NCBI RefSeq assembly: GCF_001577835.2
Contig: NC_029536.1
Location: 434,001 to 498,000, forward strand
Source of the DNA: Coturnix japonica
Taxonomy: Eukaryota; Chordata; Aves; Galliformes; Phasianidae
Direction: 5' to 3'
Length of the DNA stretch: 64,000 bases
Position 1 is the stretch's first letter, and the number at the start of each line of letters is the position of its first letter. Positions 52,701 to 63,134 of the stretch are shown piece after piece. Under the pieces are notes generated by a model, which saw only the letters and a program-made list of their open reading frames with translations, was not told the origin of the DNA and did no database searches. The position numbers were made by a program, and so were the translations under genes.

Positions 52701-55700
52701 CCAGCAATGCCACCCGACACCTGCGGCGCGGGTGACACCGGAGCCGGGCACTCAGGTTACAGCTGCTGCCTGCACCCCACGCTTCCGCACAGCCGCCCAC
52801 GCCCAGCTCGCCCAGGGACGCTGCGTCGGTGGCACCGCCGGCGCCACGTGGGCTCGGCACATGCCACCCACACGGTGTGGCACGCCAAGCTGGCACAGCC
52901 AGGGCATCACAGCCACCCGCTGCCACGGCAATGCTGGGGCACTGTTGGCCTCTGCTTGCCATACCCCCCTGCAGTTAGTGGCCCTCACGGCCCATTCGTG
53001 GCACCATCCCCCCTGAGCTGCCAGGTCAGGAGCACGGGGCCGTACCTCTCTGCGCAGTGCCTGGCTCTCCACGTGCCGCAGGTTGTTCTTGGCCCGCACG
53101 TAGATGTCGGCGGTGTCGGGGGCAGCGGGTGGTGCGGGCGCAGGGTAGGCTGGGGGTGGGGGGGGAGGGCGGGTGGCAGGAGGGGGTGGCGGTGGGGGGA
53201 AGCTGGGGGGTGGCGGTGGGGAGCCCTCGCTCGCCAACCCTCTGCCCTGTGGCCGCGTCTCGGGGTTCAGCATGTCCATGTAAGCCTGCATGTCCGTGAG
53301 TGCTGGCTCAGGGACCCCTGCAGGGGGGAGGGGGTGTCACAGCAGAGCTCAGCCCACGTCCCCCCTGAGCCCTGCCCCAGGCACTCACGGGCTGCAGGGG
53401 CTGCGTGGGGGCCACCCCTCTTCTCCCCAGTGCTGGACTGGCTGGAGTTGCAGGAGTCATAGTTGGAGAGGGTGCTGGCAGGAGAGCCAACCTCAAAGCG
53501 CGCCTGGGGTGCCGATGCCGTGGTGTTGGGCGATGACATGCCCGAGTCAGGCTGACGGCACTCCCCATCTGCTGAGGGGTCTCGCGACAGCACGCGGTGC
53601 TCCACACTCTGCAGCACAGTGAGTGGTCAGACAGCCGCACCCAGACCCCACACAGCCCCACACCCCCTGTGCCCCTGCCCCACGTCCTTGTGTGCCACGA
53701 TACCATGTTCTCCACGGTGCGCAGGTACTTGGCGCAGTGAACGTGGCCGTTGTAGTCGGCGAGGTCGGCCGCTGTGTAGCCATCCTGGTCGCGGATGCTG
53801 AGGTCAGCGCCGTTCACCACCAGGATCTGGCAGCACTGGGAGAAGGGGCACAAGACAGGGCTGGTGCAGTGCCCCCTACCCCTGCATCCCCCCTGACTGC
53901 TGGCACCCACCTCCAGCTCGCCGTTCTCAGCAGCGTCGTGCAGTGGTGTGCCGCCCCATCCATCCGCCGTGATCTCACCTCCATGCAGCAGCAGCCAGCT
54001 CAGCACCTTGGCGTGGCCGCGGCTGGCAGCAAAGTGCATGGCTGTGGCTCCATCATCGTCCCGCTCTGACAGGCTCACCGTCGTGAAGCTCATCTGCAGA
54101 GCACAGGGATGCTGAGCCGTGCCATGCCGTGCTGCACCGTGCCACCACACTGTGCCCAGGCAGCACTTACCAGCCAGACGATGACGGTGTTGTGGCCCAT
54201 CTGGGCCGCAGCGTGCAGTGGGGTCATGCCGTCATTGGCGCGTACGTGGGGGTCGGCCCCGCAGTCCTTCACCAAGTATTGGATGATCTCGAGGTGGCCC
54301 TCCTGGCAGGCGAGGTACAGAGGGGTGGCACCGGTCTTGGTCTGGGCACTGAGCGTGCTGCAAGCAGAGCACAGTGCCGGGCGCCTGCAGCTCCTCTGAT
54401 GGAGCTGTCCTCAGAGGGCACCAGGACATCTGGGGCAATGGGGTCATGCAGATGCAGAGCACAGGGGTGTGGGATTCACGGTTATGGGGGCACAGGGGAT
54501 CTGTATGAGGACACGTAGTCACAGAGGATGTGTAGGACACAAGGGACATGTGGATGTGCAGGGACACGAGGTCATGTGCCTGGGGACATGCATGGCACAG
54601 AGCAGGCAGAGCAGAGCCCGCTGCTGGGACCCTCCACCCCGCAGCCCCACACAGACACGGCGGCTGCTGCAGGAGGTCACTAAGTCAATAAGCTCGGGCT
54701 AATCGCATTCCTTTGGCTGTTTTTGGACACTGCAATCTAGCAGTATTTTTAAGTAAGCAGCTTAGGCACCTGCAGCCAGCAGGGCAGGGTGGACCTGCAT
54801 GATGGCACTGCCCAGCCCCACTGCTGGCCATCACATCCCCTTCCCATTGGGCGGCACTTGGCATTGCATGGCCTGAATCTCCCATCCCACATTCCCCACC
54901 CTGCATCCCAAATCCTGCATCCCTGCTGTGCAGAAAGCTGGATTTTTTGAGTGCTCCACAAAAAGCTGTTGAATATTTAAAAAAGGAAGTGCAACAAATA
55001 CTCCACTCTGTTATCACACAGATCGTGGGCCCTTAATAATTGATCCCTGTAACCGTGAGACAGTCCCAACCGGCACTGGCCCCACGCTGTGCCGTGCTGC
55101 AGGGCTCTGTCCCACTGGGGACAGTCCTGGGGGGTCGGCAGAGCCCCTGGGGAGGGTTGTAGCCATGTGGTGTGGGTGCACTTGGTACGTGCCCAACCTT
55201 TAATTGCCATTTCCCTGTTATCAGGGCAGGTTAATCCACTCTGGTGAGTGCCGGCTGGCAGCCAGGGAGTGCTGTGCCAGATGGCCACGACCCCGCGCTG
55301 CTGCCTGCTTTGGGACCAGCTGCTGGGGACCTGCGGGTGGCCAAGCTGCAGTAGGATGGGAGTCACAAGCTGCCCATGGCAGTGCTGGGAACACCCCAAA
55401 CCCCCCCCAGTGGTGCTGCAGAGCCCGGCACGCACCCACCCGATGTACGTGCAGATCCCACGGCACCCCAGGATTGAATTTCACAGCTGTAACAAAGCCT
55501 CCTCCGAGGCACAGGGCGAGCAGTAAATAATTCAGGGGCCACCTCGGCAGGGGAAGGCAGCTGGCAGCAGATTAACCCCAACAGGAACGTGAAACTCAGT
55601 GTGAAAGGGTTGCTGCCAAGGGAGCTCTGCAGGAGACGACACAGGGCTGTGAGGGAACAGGGCCTGGGGTGGGAAGGGTTAACTTATCTGGGCACGGGGC

Positions 55701-58113
55701 AGCACAGGTGCCCCCAATGGTGCAGGAGACAAAGGGCAGCGCAGCCTTACTTGGGGAGCTGCCTGCAGGTGGGGAAGTGCTGCTGGGGGCTCTGTGGGCA
55801 CATGGGGAAGGTGAGAGTGGAGCTGGGGCAGCTCGAGCAGGTCTCTCGTGTCCCTGAGCCTGCCCAGCGTGGTGTGGCAGGGAGGCACGTCCCTGTGCCC
55901 CCCCAGCCAGGGCCCCTGTTATTTATAGACCCTCTGCCCACCGTGGGAAATGAGATTAGCGCCGTGTAATCGCATCGCGAGCCCGGGGCGGCTCAGCACG
56001 GGGTGCCGCGCTGCATCCCAGGCACACGGGAAGGGCTGCACCGGGGGGTGAGGGCACCGTGCGGGGCCGTGGCGATGCGCAGCCGTGGGGTCCGGCCCTG
56101 CGCTCCTGGAGGCAGCGGGAAAGGTCGCCTCTCCTCCTCGGGCAGCCAAATCCATTTACATAATGGAGGTGGACAAAGGCGGCTGTGTTATCGCCCCGTG
56201 CCACGAGCGCTGGGAACAAACCCGGCTCCGTGGGCAATATTTCTGTCAGCGCTCGTTGCGCTTCTCCTCGCTCTTAATCTGCGGGTGATAAAGCGCAGCT
56301 GTGCGCCCAGGTGATAACGCTGCCGCGTTGCCCTTGGAGCTGTGCAGCAGGGAATGGATGCGGCCGGCCCTCAGCGCTGGCCCCTGCCCAGCAGCCGAGG
56401 TGGGGGGAGGTGGCAGCGGGCGCCCCGCTCCCCCAAAGCTTGAATCCTCCCCGCACTGCCGAGCTCTGGACTCTGCCCCGAGCCCCCCGAGGGCAGCAGG
56501 GGCCGTTACCTTGGGCAGTGTCCTAAGAGAAGTCGCAGGGAAGCGAAATCCCCTTTGGCCGCAGCGTAGTGGACCGGCAGCGCTCCCGTGTCTGTGGCTG
56601 CCGTGGGGTCGCTGCCTCCGAAGCGGAGGAGCCACTCGATCACCTCGTGGTGACCGAATCGGGCTGCGAGATGTAGGATAGTGGCACCGGAGTTGTCTGC
56701 GTCCTGCGGGAGGGAGGGGAGACGCCATTGGGACCCGGGACAGTTCTGCACCTCCAGCGAGGGAGAGCGCGTGGGGCGGGGGGCCGAGCTGGAGGAGTGG
56801 AGGTACGGGCAGCCCCGCGGGTACGAGAGGATGGGCCTGGAAGGACGGCAGAGGATCGCGGTGCCATAAACGTGCCAGGTTCCCGTGGGCCCCAGCAGCG
56901 TTTTACCAGCCCGGCGCCGCACAAAGCCCCGCTTGTTCTGCCGCGGGGTCAGCGCTGCCCCGGCCCCGCTGCTCCCTTCGCTCCGCGGGGCACGAAGCTG
57001 AGCTGGCCTCGGGCCAGGACTGCGCCGAACCGTGCGGAACCCGTCCTTCCTTCCTGCTTAATCACCTCTGCCACCCCTCCTCCTCCTCCACGTCACATGT
57101 TGTTCCCTCTCAGCCAGCCCGGGGCAAGCTGCTTATCTGCCCCGGGGCTCGCTCTGGTTGTATAAGCCCGACAAGGTGCCGGTGCCCCCGGGTCACAGCG
57201 CCCGGACACCCACCCCAGCCTCCGTCCCCTCCTCGCGGGCCTGCGTGGCTTCGTCCCGCGTGTGGCGGATCTGCGGTCCCGAGCGCCATTCAGGCAGCTC
57301 AGCTCCCACCCCCGCACGGGTCCGGGCCGTTCTCCGTCGAGCAGCGCGGAGGCCGCGCGTGTCTGTCCGCTCCCGGCAGAATCTGTGCGTGACCTTGACG
57401 CCGTGGACAGACCCTTCACGCGGACCCACGCGGCCGAAACGCTGCTTCCCCCGCCGGACCCCGACTGTGGAGCCCCGGCTCCGCGATCGCCCTTCGGGGC
57501 GCCGATCTCCGCTCTGCCCCGCGGCTCAGGGGACCCCCGCTGCCCCTCGGCACGGGCTTCTGCCCCGCTGGGGACCGCGGTAGCTGAGCGGGCGGCTCCG
57601 CTCTGGCCCGAGCTTCGCAGCGAACCGTGGCGGTCTCCGGGCCGCGTCGAAACGCCTCCGGGCTCTCCGGTGCCCCGCCGGGATCCTCCCCGGGGCCGGA
57701 GGTGCCGCAGGGGCGGGGGCAGCCGTCCCGCCCCCCCGGCCCCGCCGCCCGTCCCGCGCTCCCTCCGAGCCCGCCCCGTCGAGCCCCGCGCCCCCTCCCC
57801 GGCCCGCGGCCGCTCGCACCTGCACGCCGCAGCCCCCCTGCGTGAGCAGCCACTGGAGACAGGCGAGGTTGCCGGTGGCGGCGGCGTCGTGGGCCGGCGT
57901 GGCCCCGTTGCGAGCCCGCGCGTCGCCGCGGAGGGCGGCCTCGGCCGCCAGGTACCGGAGACAGGCGAGGCGGCCGGCGCGGGCGGCGTGATGAGCGGGA
58001 GAGGCTCCGAGCGCGTCCCGCAGCCCCGGCCGGAGCAGCCCCGCCGCCCGCAGCCCCCGCAGCGCCTCCACGTCTCCCTGCCGCGCCGCCTGCAGCGCCC
58101 GTTCCAGCGCCAT
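46731..58113 (-). CDS. ESPN: Espin, actin-bundling protein of stereocilia (actin-bundling isoform)
   Basis: Fourteen coding exons on the minus strand: 58113-57820, 56703-56510, 54357-54171, 54093-53911, 53835-53704, 53608-53389, 53317-53046, 51684-51523, 51450-51279, 50029-49884, 49802-49521, 47153-47074, 46988-46977 and 46878-46731. Phases close to 827 aa (human 854). Residues 1-330 are ankyrin repeats ([29 protein letters not shown]). Two proline-rich tracts follow (about 430-465 and 575-595), a WH2 motif in exon 10 ([13 protein letters not shown]) and the C-terminal actin-bundling module ([18 protein letters not shown] ... [14 protein letters not shown]). Espin cross-links parallel actin in hair-cell stereocilia, microvilli and Sertoli junctions; mutations deafen mice and humans. 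An alternative terminal exon is listed separately. The start agrees with human ([13 protein letters not shown]). Confidence 0.95.
46977..46988 (-). CDS. ESPN: 12-nt microexon of ESPN
   Basis: Exon GGAGCAGAAGCG lies between an acceptor with a TTTGCCTTTGCAG tract and a GTGAGT donor. It is entered and left in phase 2, adding four residues (R/EQK type) inside the charged helix of the actin-bundling module. The human protein has the same EREQKRKEEE run, so I treat it as constitutive. Skipping it would keep the frame. Confidence 0.8.
47464..47469 (-). promoter_or_regulatory. ESPN: Proximal poly(A) signal for the alternative ESPN ending
   Basis: TTTATT on the plus strand (AATAAA on the minus strand), about 335 bp beyond the stop codon of the long alternative terminal exon. 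It lies well before the actin-bundling exons, so it would give a separate shorter transcript. Confidence 0.7.
47803..49185 (-). CDS. ESPN: Alternative ESPN terminal exon with espin-like (ESPNL) type tail
   Basis: A single open exon of 461 codons including the stop (47803-47805). Its acceptor (CCTGCCCTAG) is in phase 0, matching the donor of exon 11 at 49521, so EEEEQRRK continues directly into [20 protein letters not shown] and [20 protein letters not shown]. The product would be 1208 aa, keeping ankyrin repeats, proline tracts and WH2 but lacking the actin-bundling module. The tail starts with a coiled-coil-like segment ([15 protein letters not shown]) and later has a globular-looking, aromatic-rich part ([33 protein letters not shown]). 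From memory this resembles the C-terminus of the paralogue ESPNL, not known to me in mammalian ESPN. It has its own poly(A) signal at 47464. Confidence 0.75.
   Translation of the reverse strand: MEPGSVSSSPCWHYSAAHGGILGPFGQLMTEEDILRIERQIENLQVMHKVQTVETELEQLEEELQQLLPLSAALAPERFSLDPRRLQGRAEDLPAWCSKTSALLRSMAMLLAALGGRESPGAGGAVSSAVPQQSPPAAASTQQDARHEILRCGVSVRSLKANYEGLVGAPVPRARVTKRKRSLPAGALMDSCTREPVLEEDYGDEDVDGMLRRSRPVQTELSCLQERIDAHKERAVSLFMEHWKKWALVEAPGSRTHGDERLRRLWKQRQAVARLLARWRSVAHRVPGRQIQRLSRADVLYWPEHFLPHVRGSPMPYDSLSLDLFMLGYFQLLEMNLSPEERRFRHLLCYEMFDRLSTHSWECIRRFHRVALERIEAGQRCWLDGFEDLKQEFFGDSPSSTAAAVGSSPAPPCPAATAWGTQEPAQLVSELGEFSDEDICRYIDRSFSFWKEKEAEMFDI
50030..51278 (-). other. ESPN: ESPN intron 9
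   Basis: About 1.25 kb; GC-rich, no exon or repeat recognised. Confidence 0.4.
51685..53045 (-). other. ESPN: ESPN intron 7
   Basis: About 1.36 kb. No exon with good splice sites and espin resemblance was found, although the mammalian protein has extra residues in this region. No repeat. Confidence 0.4.
54358..56509 (-). other. ESPN: ESPN intron 2, with AT-rich islands
   Basis: About 2.15 kb with no coding exon. Several blocks of balanced composition with homeobox-, E-box- and GATA-type words interrupt the GC-rich background at 54660-54770, 54950-55080, 55470-55640, 55915-55985 and 56140-56330. They look like candidate enhancers. Confidence 0.45.
56704..57819 (-). other. ESPN: ESPN intron 1
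   Basis: About 1.1 kb, grading from ordinary GC to CpG island toward exon 1. Long open frames on both strands (for example antisense to exon 1) reflect base composition. Confidence 0.5.
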
Positions 58114-59149
58114 GGCCCCGGCCCCGGACCGGCCGCGCCGGGCCGTCCGGCCGCCGCTTGGCACTGCGCGGCGCTCCCGCGGAGCCTCGGCCCGGCCCCA
58201 CCGGCTCCTCCTCCTCCCCCGGGTCCGGCCCGCCCCGCCGCCCCCCCACCCCCGCCCACGCCGCCCCGCGCCGCGTTGCCCCTACGGGAGCCCGGCCGTC
58301 GGGGTACGGCGAACCACCCGCCGCCCCGTGCCCGTTCCCTTGGCGCAGAGCCGCCTCGCTCGGGGCTCGGGGGCCGCCGGTACCCCTGAGACTTCGCGGC
58401 ATCCTGGGATGAGACCCACGGAGACACATGGCACAGGCTGAACTGCTCCGAGTGCCCTGAGCGGGGCTGCGGGGCTCCGCGCTTCTGTGCGGGGTGCTGC
58501 GGGATTCGGGCGGCCTGCGGGAACCGGGAACGGCCGCCGTGCCCCTCAGCAGCCTTTGGTGCAGCACCTGCGGCAGGTGCGTTTCAGCCCCGGTTTGAAG
58601 CCCTCGGGACCAGAAAGTTGCTTTCAGATTTTCAGTGCGCGTAACGGGAGTCACGAGTCCGGGTCCGCGCTTCTGCTGAAGGAAAGAGGCGTCAACGGGA
58701 CCGGGACCTGCCCGTCACTGCCCGGGGGGGGGCGTGGGGTGTCCGCAGGGTGAGGACCCCGCTGTGCCCCCGCTCCCGGCGGTCCCCACTCGTTCTGCAG
58801 CGCTCCTTTCTCCCAGCAACGGCAGCGGGGGCGGGAGCCGGTGGGACCGACGGCGCTCACCGGGAAAGGGCCGAGACCCCCCGCCCCGCCCGGCCCCGCT
58901 CCGTCAGCACCGCGGACAGCGGCGGCGGCGGCAGCACGGCGGACAGCGGCGGGGCCGGGCCACCCTCCGCCCGCCCCTCTGCCCTGCCGGCCCCCCTACC
59001 TGCACGCCCTGCCCCCCTACCTGCACGCCCTGCCCCCTTACCTGCCCACCCGCCCGTCCCTGCCCCACCACCCCGCTCTCCTTTCCGCACGGGGCCCGGA
59101 GGCGGGGCGGCCCGGCGGCTCATAAAGGCGTTGGCGGTTCCGGAGCGCG
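58114..59149. promoter_or_regulatory. CpG island between divergent ESPN and HES2
   Basis: About 1 kb of very CpG-rich DNA upstream of the ESPN start. Near its right end lies a CATAAAGG word (59121-59128), a weak TATA candidate about 25 bp before an ATG at 59150. A 21-bp repeat sits at 58975-59045. Confidence 0.5.
58975..59045. repeat. 21-bp CCTACCTGCACGCCCTGCCCC tandem repeat
   Basis: Three near-perfect copies of a 21-bp unit containing CTACCTGCACGCCCTG, upstream of HES2. Confidence 0.85.
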
Positions 59150-59768
59150 ATGTCCCCGCCGAGCTGCGCAAGGTGAGCTCCGGTCTGCACGAGAACCAGC
59201 TCCGTGATGCCGGGCCGCCCCCACGGCCTCTTCTCCTCAAGTCCCTCCTGGAGAAACGCCGCCGTGTCCGCATCGACGAGAGCCTCAACCAGCTCAAAAC
59301 GCTCATCCTGCCGCTCGTCTGCAAGGCTGTGAGTGCCGCGGCCCGGCCCTGCGTCCCGTCCCTGCCTTCCCTCAGCCCGCCCCGTCCATCCCCCCTTCCC
59401 GGTGCCCGTTGCCCACCACCGCCCCTCATAGAGCTCCCGCTGCTTCAAGCTGGAGAAGGCGGACATCCTGGAGATGACCGTGCGGTTCCTGACGGAGGTT
59501 CCAGCTGCTCCCTCGGCACCAGGTGAGGCCCCCAACCAGCCCCCACCCGCCGCGGCCCGGCCCGGTGCTCACGGCCGTCTCTCCTCAGAGCCCACCGAGA
59601 GCTTCCGTGCCGGGCCCGCCTGGGTGCTCTGTTGGCCCCCCCACGCCGCCGCCCCCCGCCCGCAGCTGCGTCCCGGAGCCTCCACCGCCCACCTGCCCCA
59701 AGGCGGCCAAGCCACCACCCCACGCCACGCAGCCCCCACCCCATTCTGTCGGCCCTGGTAGACCCCCA
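59150..59768 (+). pseudogene. HES2: HES2-like bHLH repressor, apparently degenerate or strongly diverged
   Basis: A Hes-type bHLH is clear: AELRK before a donor at 59172, then 59242-59328 (LLEKRRRVRIDESLNQLK), 59432-59522 (KLEKADILEMTVRFLTEVP) and 59589 onward, ending CRPW and stop at about 59758-59760. Position between ESPN and ACOT7 fits HES2. Several hallmarks are off. No ATG lies in the bHLH frame where mammals start; the nearest (59150) is in another frame. The Lys-Pro before LLEK is missing. The Orange domain is absent in frame, with a CRARLGALLA remnant in another frame (about 59608-59637). The Groucho-binding WRPW is CRPW. Hes proteins repress Notch-responsive targets in the nucleus. 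It may be a decaying gene, an assembly error, or a functional gene with an unseen first exon. Confidence 0.6.
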
Positions 59769-60569
59769 CGAGCAGCTGTACAGAGCCCTGTTTATTTGTA
59801 CAGACCCCGTTGTCGGCCCGGGGACCCCCAACCCTTTGTACAGATAAACCTTTGGCCAAAGTTTTGCAGTAGCTGTACCCAGCAGTGCTGGCATCGCCTG
59901 TCTCTCCCACGCCTGGTGCGGCACCACGTGCTGCCTGGGGGCACCGAGGTTTCAGCAGCGGCCTTGGCAGCCAGCGCGGTCAATGTGCAGCCACAGCCGT
60001 GGTTAATTACCAGACAAGCTGTGGCACGGGCCCCTTGATGCAATGGCCCGGCAGCGCTTGCACCCCGCTTCTGTGCCAGGTCTGGGCTTGTCCCTGCCCC
60101 ATATGGGGGCACACAGAGACCCTGCCAGGCCCTGGCTTTGGAGGTGCCACCTGCGGTGGGTGCAACGTGGCAGTGCAGGGCTCAGAGGAGCTGAGAGGTG
60201 CTGCACCGCCATGAGGGCTGCAGGCTCCCCGAGCCCCCCCTGCCACGTGCTGTGTCACAGCAGCAGCTCAGGGCTCGGTTGGGAGCTGGCAATGGGGGGG
60301 GACCCTCCTGCACCCACTGCCCCGCTTTGCCCTGCGCTGCCCCCCGACGAGCGGAGGCCACGAGCCGCTCCACGACGGACACGCGTGGCTCGTTGCGGAG
60401 CTCCGTGTGTCTCCCCTCCGTCCGTTCCGCCGCACGACGCCGCTCCCTGGCGCCCCCTGGCGGTTCCCTCGGTCACAGCGGCGGCTCCTCCCCCTGCGCA
60501 CGCCCGGGGCGGGGCGGCGCTTCCCGGTTCGGTTCCGCAGCGCCGTTGTTGGCGGGCGCCGGTGCCGCC
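59769..60569 (+). other. HES2 3' region and ACOT7 promoter
   Basis: The left part has a TTTGTACAGA word twice (about 59792 and 59834) and GATAAA variants but no AATAAA on the plus strand. From about 60300 the DNA becomes a CpG island leading to the ACOT7 start. No coding exon. Confidence 0.5.
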
Positions 60570-63134
60570 ATGTCGGAGCGGGGCGCGGCGGGTCCGGGCC
60601 CGGCCACCATCCAGGTCTCCAGGTAACGCCGCCCCTCCCCGCCCCGCCGGGGTCCGGTGCCGCCGCCCGCCCGGTGCCGGTGTCCTTGAGCCGCCCTCGG
60701 GCAGCGCCGCGGGGCGGAGCGATGCGGCCGGGATGGGAGCGGGGCGGGTCGGTGTCGGGGCGTGCCGGGATGGGAGCGGGGCGGGGGCGGCCCGAGAGCG
60801 GCGGGTACCGGGCGGTTACCACGGCGATGGGCAGGAAGCGCTCACCACGTGCTGACGTCTCCGGGCATCCGGTACGGTACGGCACGGCGCGGTACGGTAC
60901 AGCACGGTACGGTACAGCACGGTACGGCGCGGTACGGCACGGTACGGCACAGCATGGCGGGGGACCCCCCCGCGGCTGAGCGCTGCCTCTGCAGGATCAT
61001 GAGACCCGACGACGCCAACATCGCGGGCAACGTGCACGGCGGCACCGTGCTGAAAATGATCGAGGAGGCGGGAGCCATCATCAGCACCCGGCACTGCAAC
61101 TCCGGGCAGGGGGTGAGCGGGGACGGGGGGAGCTGCCTTGCTCCGTTCGGTGCTGCGGGGCGGCCCCGCTTTGCAGCGCTGCTCCGGTTCGGGAGCTGCG
61201 GGCAGGGCAGGGAGCGGGGCCTCCAGCAGGACCAGCGGTGGGAGCAGCTGGTGGAGGAGCCGCTCCCTGCCCTGCCCTGCTGTGCTGTGCACTAAGTTCA
61301 TGCTGCCGGAAAGCTTTTTGCTTCCTGCATAAGGGAGGATCCCCCCCTCCATCTCTATGGGCACAGCGGGTGCTGAGCATCGGCTCTCAGGGCTCCCCGG
61401 GCCCTGGTGGCTCCGTACCCTCCTCTTCCTCCCTGTCACGAAGCTCCCGGTGCTGGGTGCTCCCTGACCTCGCGGTGCTGTGCCCCCAGGAGCCCTGTGT
61501 GGCTGCGTTGGCACGCGTGGAGCGGACGGACTTCCTGTCACCCATGTGCATCGGGGAGGTGGCCAACGTCAGCGCCGAGATCACCTACACCTCCAAGCAC
61601 TCCGTGGAAGTGCAGGTCAACGTCATGTCTGAGAATATCTTGACAGGTAAATGCTCCCCATGCGGGCAGGGCGCTGCTGCTGTGTGCCAGGATGGCAGCC
61701 AGGACACTAGAGGGCTGCATTCACTGCCTGCATCCCTGCTGCTGAGTCCCAGCATGCTGTGCTATGGCACGCAGGGCACTGCCTGGTGACATGCAGAGCT
61801 TTCGGTGCCAGGCAGGAGCTCAGAGTGCCTCCAAGTGCTCAGAGCTCTGGGGAAATGAGAGCTGTGAGCAGGGGGCACGTGGTGATACCTGGGCTTCATT
61901 CACCCCTTGCAGCACCAGGGTGGGCTGGGCAGGGGGGGAAGGTGGGCACAGCTGTGTGGTGTGGCTGCTGCTTTTGGTGAAAGATGGGATCATTTAACAC
62001 ACGTTTCCAGCTTTGTCCTGACAAAAGCCCTTCCCTGCAGTTGCCATGGTAATCAGCTGGGCTTGTCAGGATGCCTTTGGAGTGTGCTGCCTCCCAAACA
62101 CCATCACAGCCTCATGGCTGCTCTGCTCCCTGCCTTGCTCACGCTGCCCTCCCTCTTCCAGGGGCAAAGAAGGTGACGAACAAAGCGACGCTGTGGTACG
62201 TGCCGCTGTCCCTGAAGAATGTGAACAAGGTGGTGGAGGTGCCCCCCATCCAGGTAGGGTTATGGTAGCCCTGGATGCAATGGGGACAGCTGGGGGTCCC
62301 TGCTGGCACAGTGGGAGTGCAATGCCGTGTGCCTCTCGCTGCAGTACATGCACAAGGAGCAGGAGGATGAGGGCAGGAAACGCTACGAGGAGCAGAAGCT
62401 GGACAGGCTGGAGACCAAGCAGAGGAATGGCGACGTGATCCTCCCAGTGATCAACCCAGGTAATGAGGCTGCTGTCAGCGACTGCTGCCCAGAGCAAATG
62501 GTGACTGTGGGCTCAGGGTCCAGGGGGCTGAGCTGGGGTACAGAGCCGGGTTTCTGCAGCTCACTGCCTGCAAGCAGTGCTGCCGTGCTGCTGTGTGCTC
62601 GGAGCTGTGGGGCCAGGTGTGGGGCATGCAGGTGCTCGCAGCTCCAGCATGGCCAGATGATCCCAGAGTGCAGCCCGGGCTGCAAATGGATGTGCAGGGA
62701 TGGAACTGGGTCACCTTGGCAGTAATGAATAATGCAGGTTGCTTAAATGCCTTTTCTCCCTTGCTCCTCATGCTCACAGATAGGCAGATGAAAGGTAAGG
62801 CTGTGCACGGCGCGCAGTGGGCGCTGCCTTTGAGGTTGTGTGTGAGGCGTTGGGACCAGTTTTCTGTCCACAATTCATGTCACTTAGGTTTAATGGCACT
62901 CGCATGTCAGTGGACAGCAGTGTGTGCATGGCTGGGGGGTCCCGACATGGAAGCACCGCTGTTTGCATAGCGCAGGGCAGCATCACCCATAGGCTGTGGG
63001 GTGCAATGCCAGGCTGTGCTGACCCTGCTGTGTCTCCCCATGAGCAGAGCCGCACACGGTGGGTTACAGCCAGTCCAGCCTGATCCACCTGGTGGGCCCG
63101 TCGGACTGCACGCTGCTGGGCTTTGTGCATGGAG
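60570..63134 (+). CDS. ACOT7: Cytosolic acyl-CoA thioesterase 7 (brain acyl-CoA hydrolase), 5' part
   Basis: Exons 60570-60622, 60995-61112, 61490-61646, 62162-62253, 62345-62459 and 63048-63134 join in phase for 207 aa; the rest lies beyond the right edge (human about 340-380 aa). After a short N-terminus the first HotDog domain begins IMRPDDANIAGNVHGGTVLK, whose Asn-Val-His-Gly-Gly holds the presumed catalytic Asn. ARVERTDFLSPMCIGE, EVQVNVMSENILTG and TLWYVPLSLKNV follow, all family-typical. Exon 6 opens the second HotDog domain (SSLIHLVGPSDCTLLGFVHG). The enzyme hydrolyses long-chain acyl-CoA in neurons. A CpG island covers exon 1. The MSERGAAGPG start is chosen because it sits in a good Kozak context directly before the conserved junction; mammals have alternative first exons. 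A candidate microexon lies at 62780. Confidence 0.93.
60880..60955. repeat. GGTACGGTACAGCAC minisatellite, ACOT7 intron 1
   Basis: Degenerate 5-, 10- and 15-bp units of GGTACGGTACAGCAC and GGTACGGCGC about 40 bp before exon 2. Same family as 6666-6722 and, inverted, 7301-7367. Confidence 0.85.
62780..62794 (+). CDS. ACOT7: Candidate 15-nt microexon of ACOT7
   Basis: ATAGGCAGATGAAAG sits between a long pyrimidine-rich acceptor (ending TGCTCACAG) and a strong GTAAGG donor. Entry and exit are both phase 1, the same as the flanking exons 62345-62459 and 63048-63134. Inclusion would add D-R-Q-M-K in the linker between the two HotDog domains. A TGC lies nine bases upstream of the exon, as in neural SRRM4-dependent microexons (known pattern). 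Not seen by me in the mammalian protein, so it is a prediction. Confidence 0.45.

Noticed and set aside
57093-58427. Long open frames on both strands over ESPN exon 1 and intron 1
   Set aside because: Low-complexity Arg/Pro/Gly/Ala translations of a CpG island; only the frame starting at 58113 shows ankyrin repeats and a proper donor.
58750-59172. Upstream ATG at 58750 as the HES2 start
   Set aside because: It is in frame but would add about 140 low-complexity Pro/Ala/Arg residues translated from promoter repeats, unlike any Hes protein.
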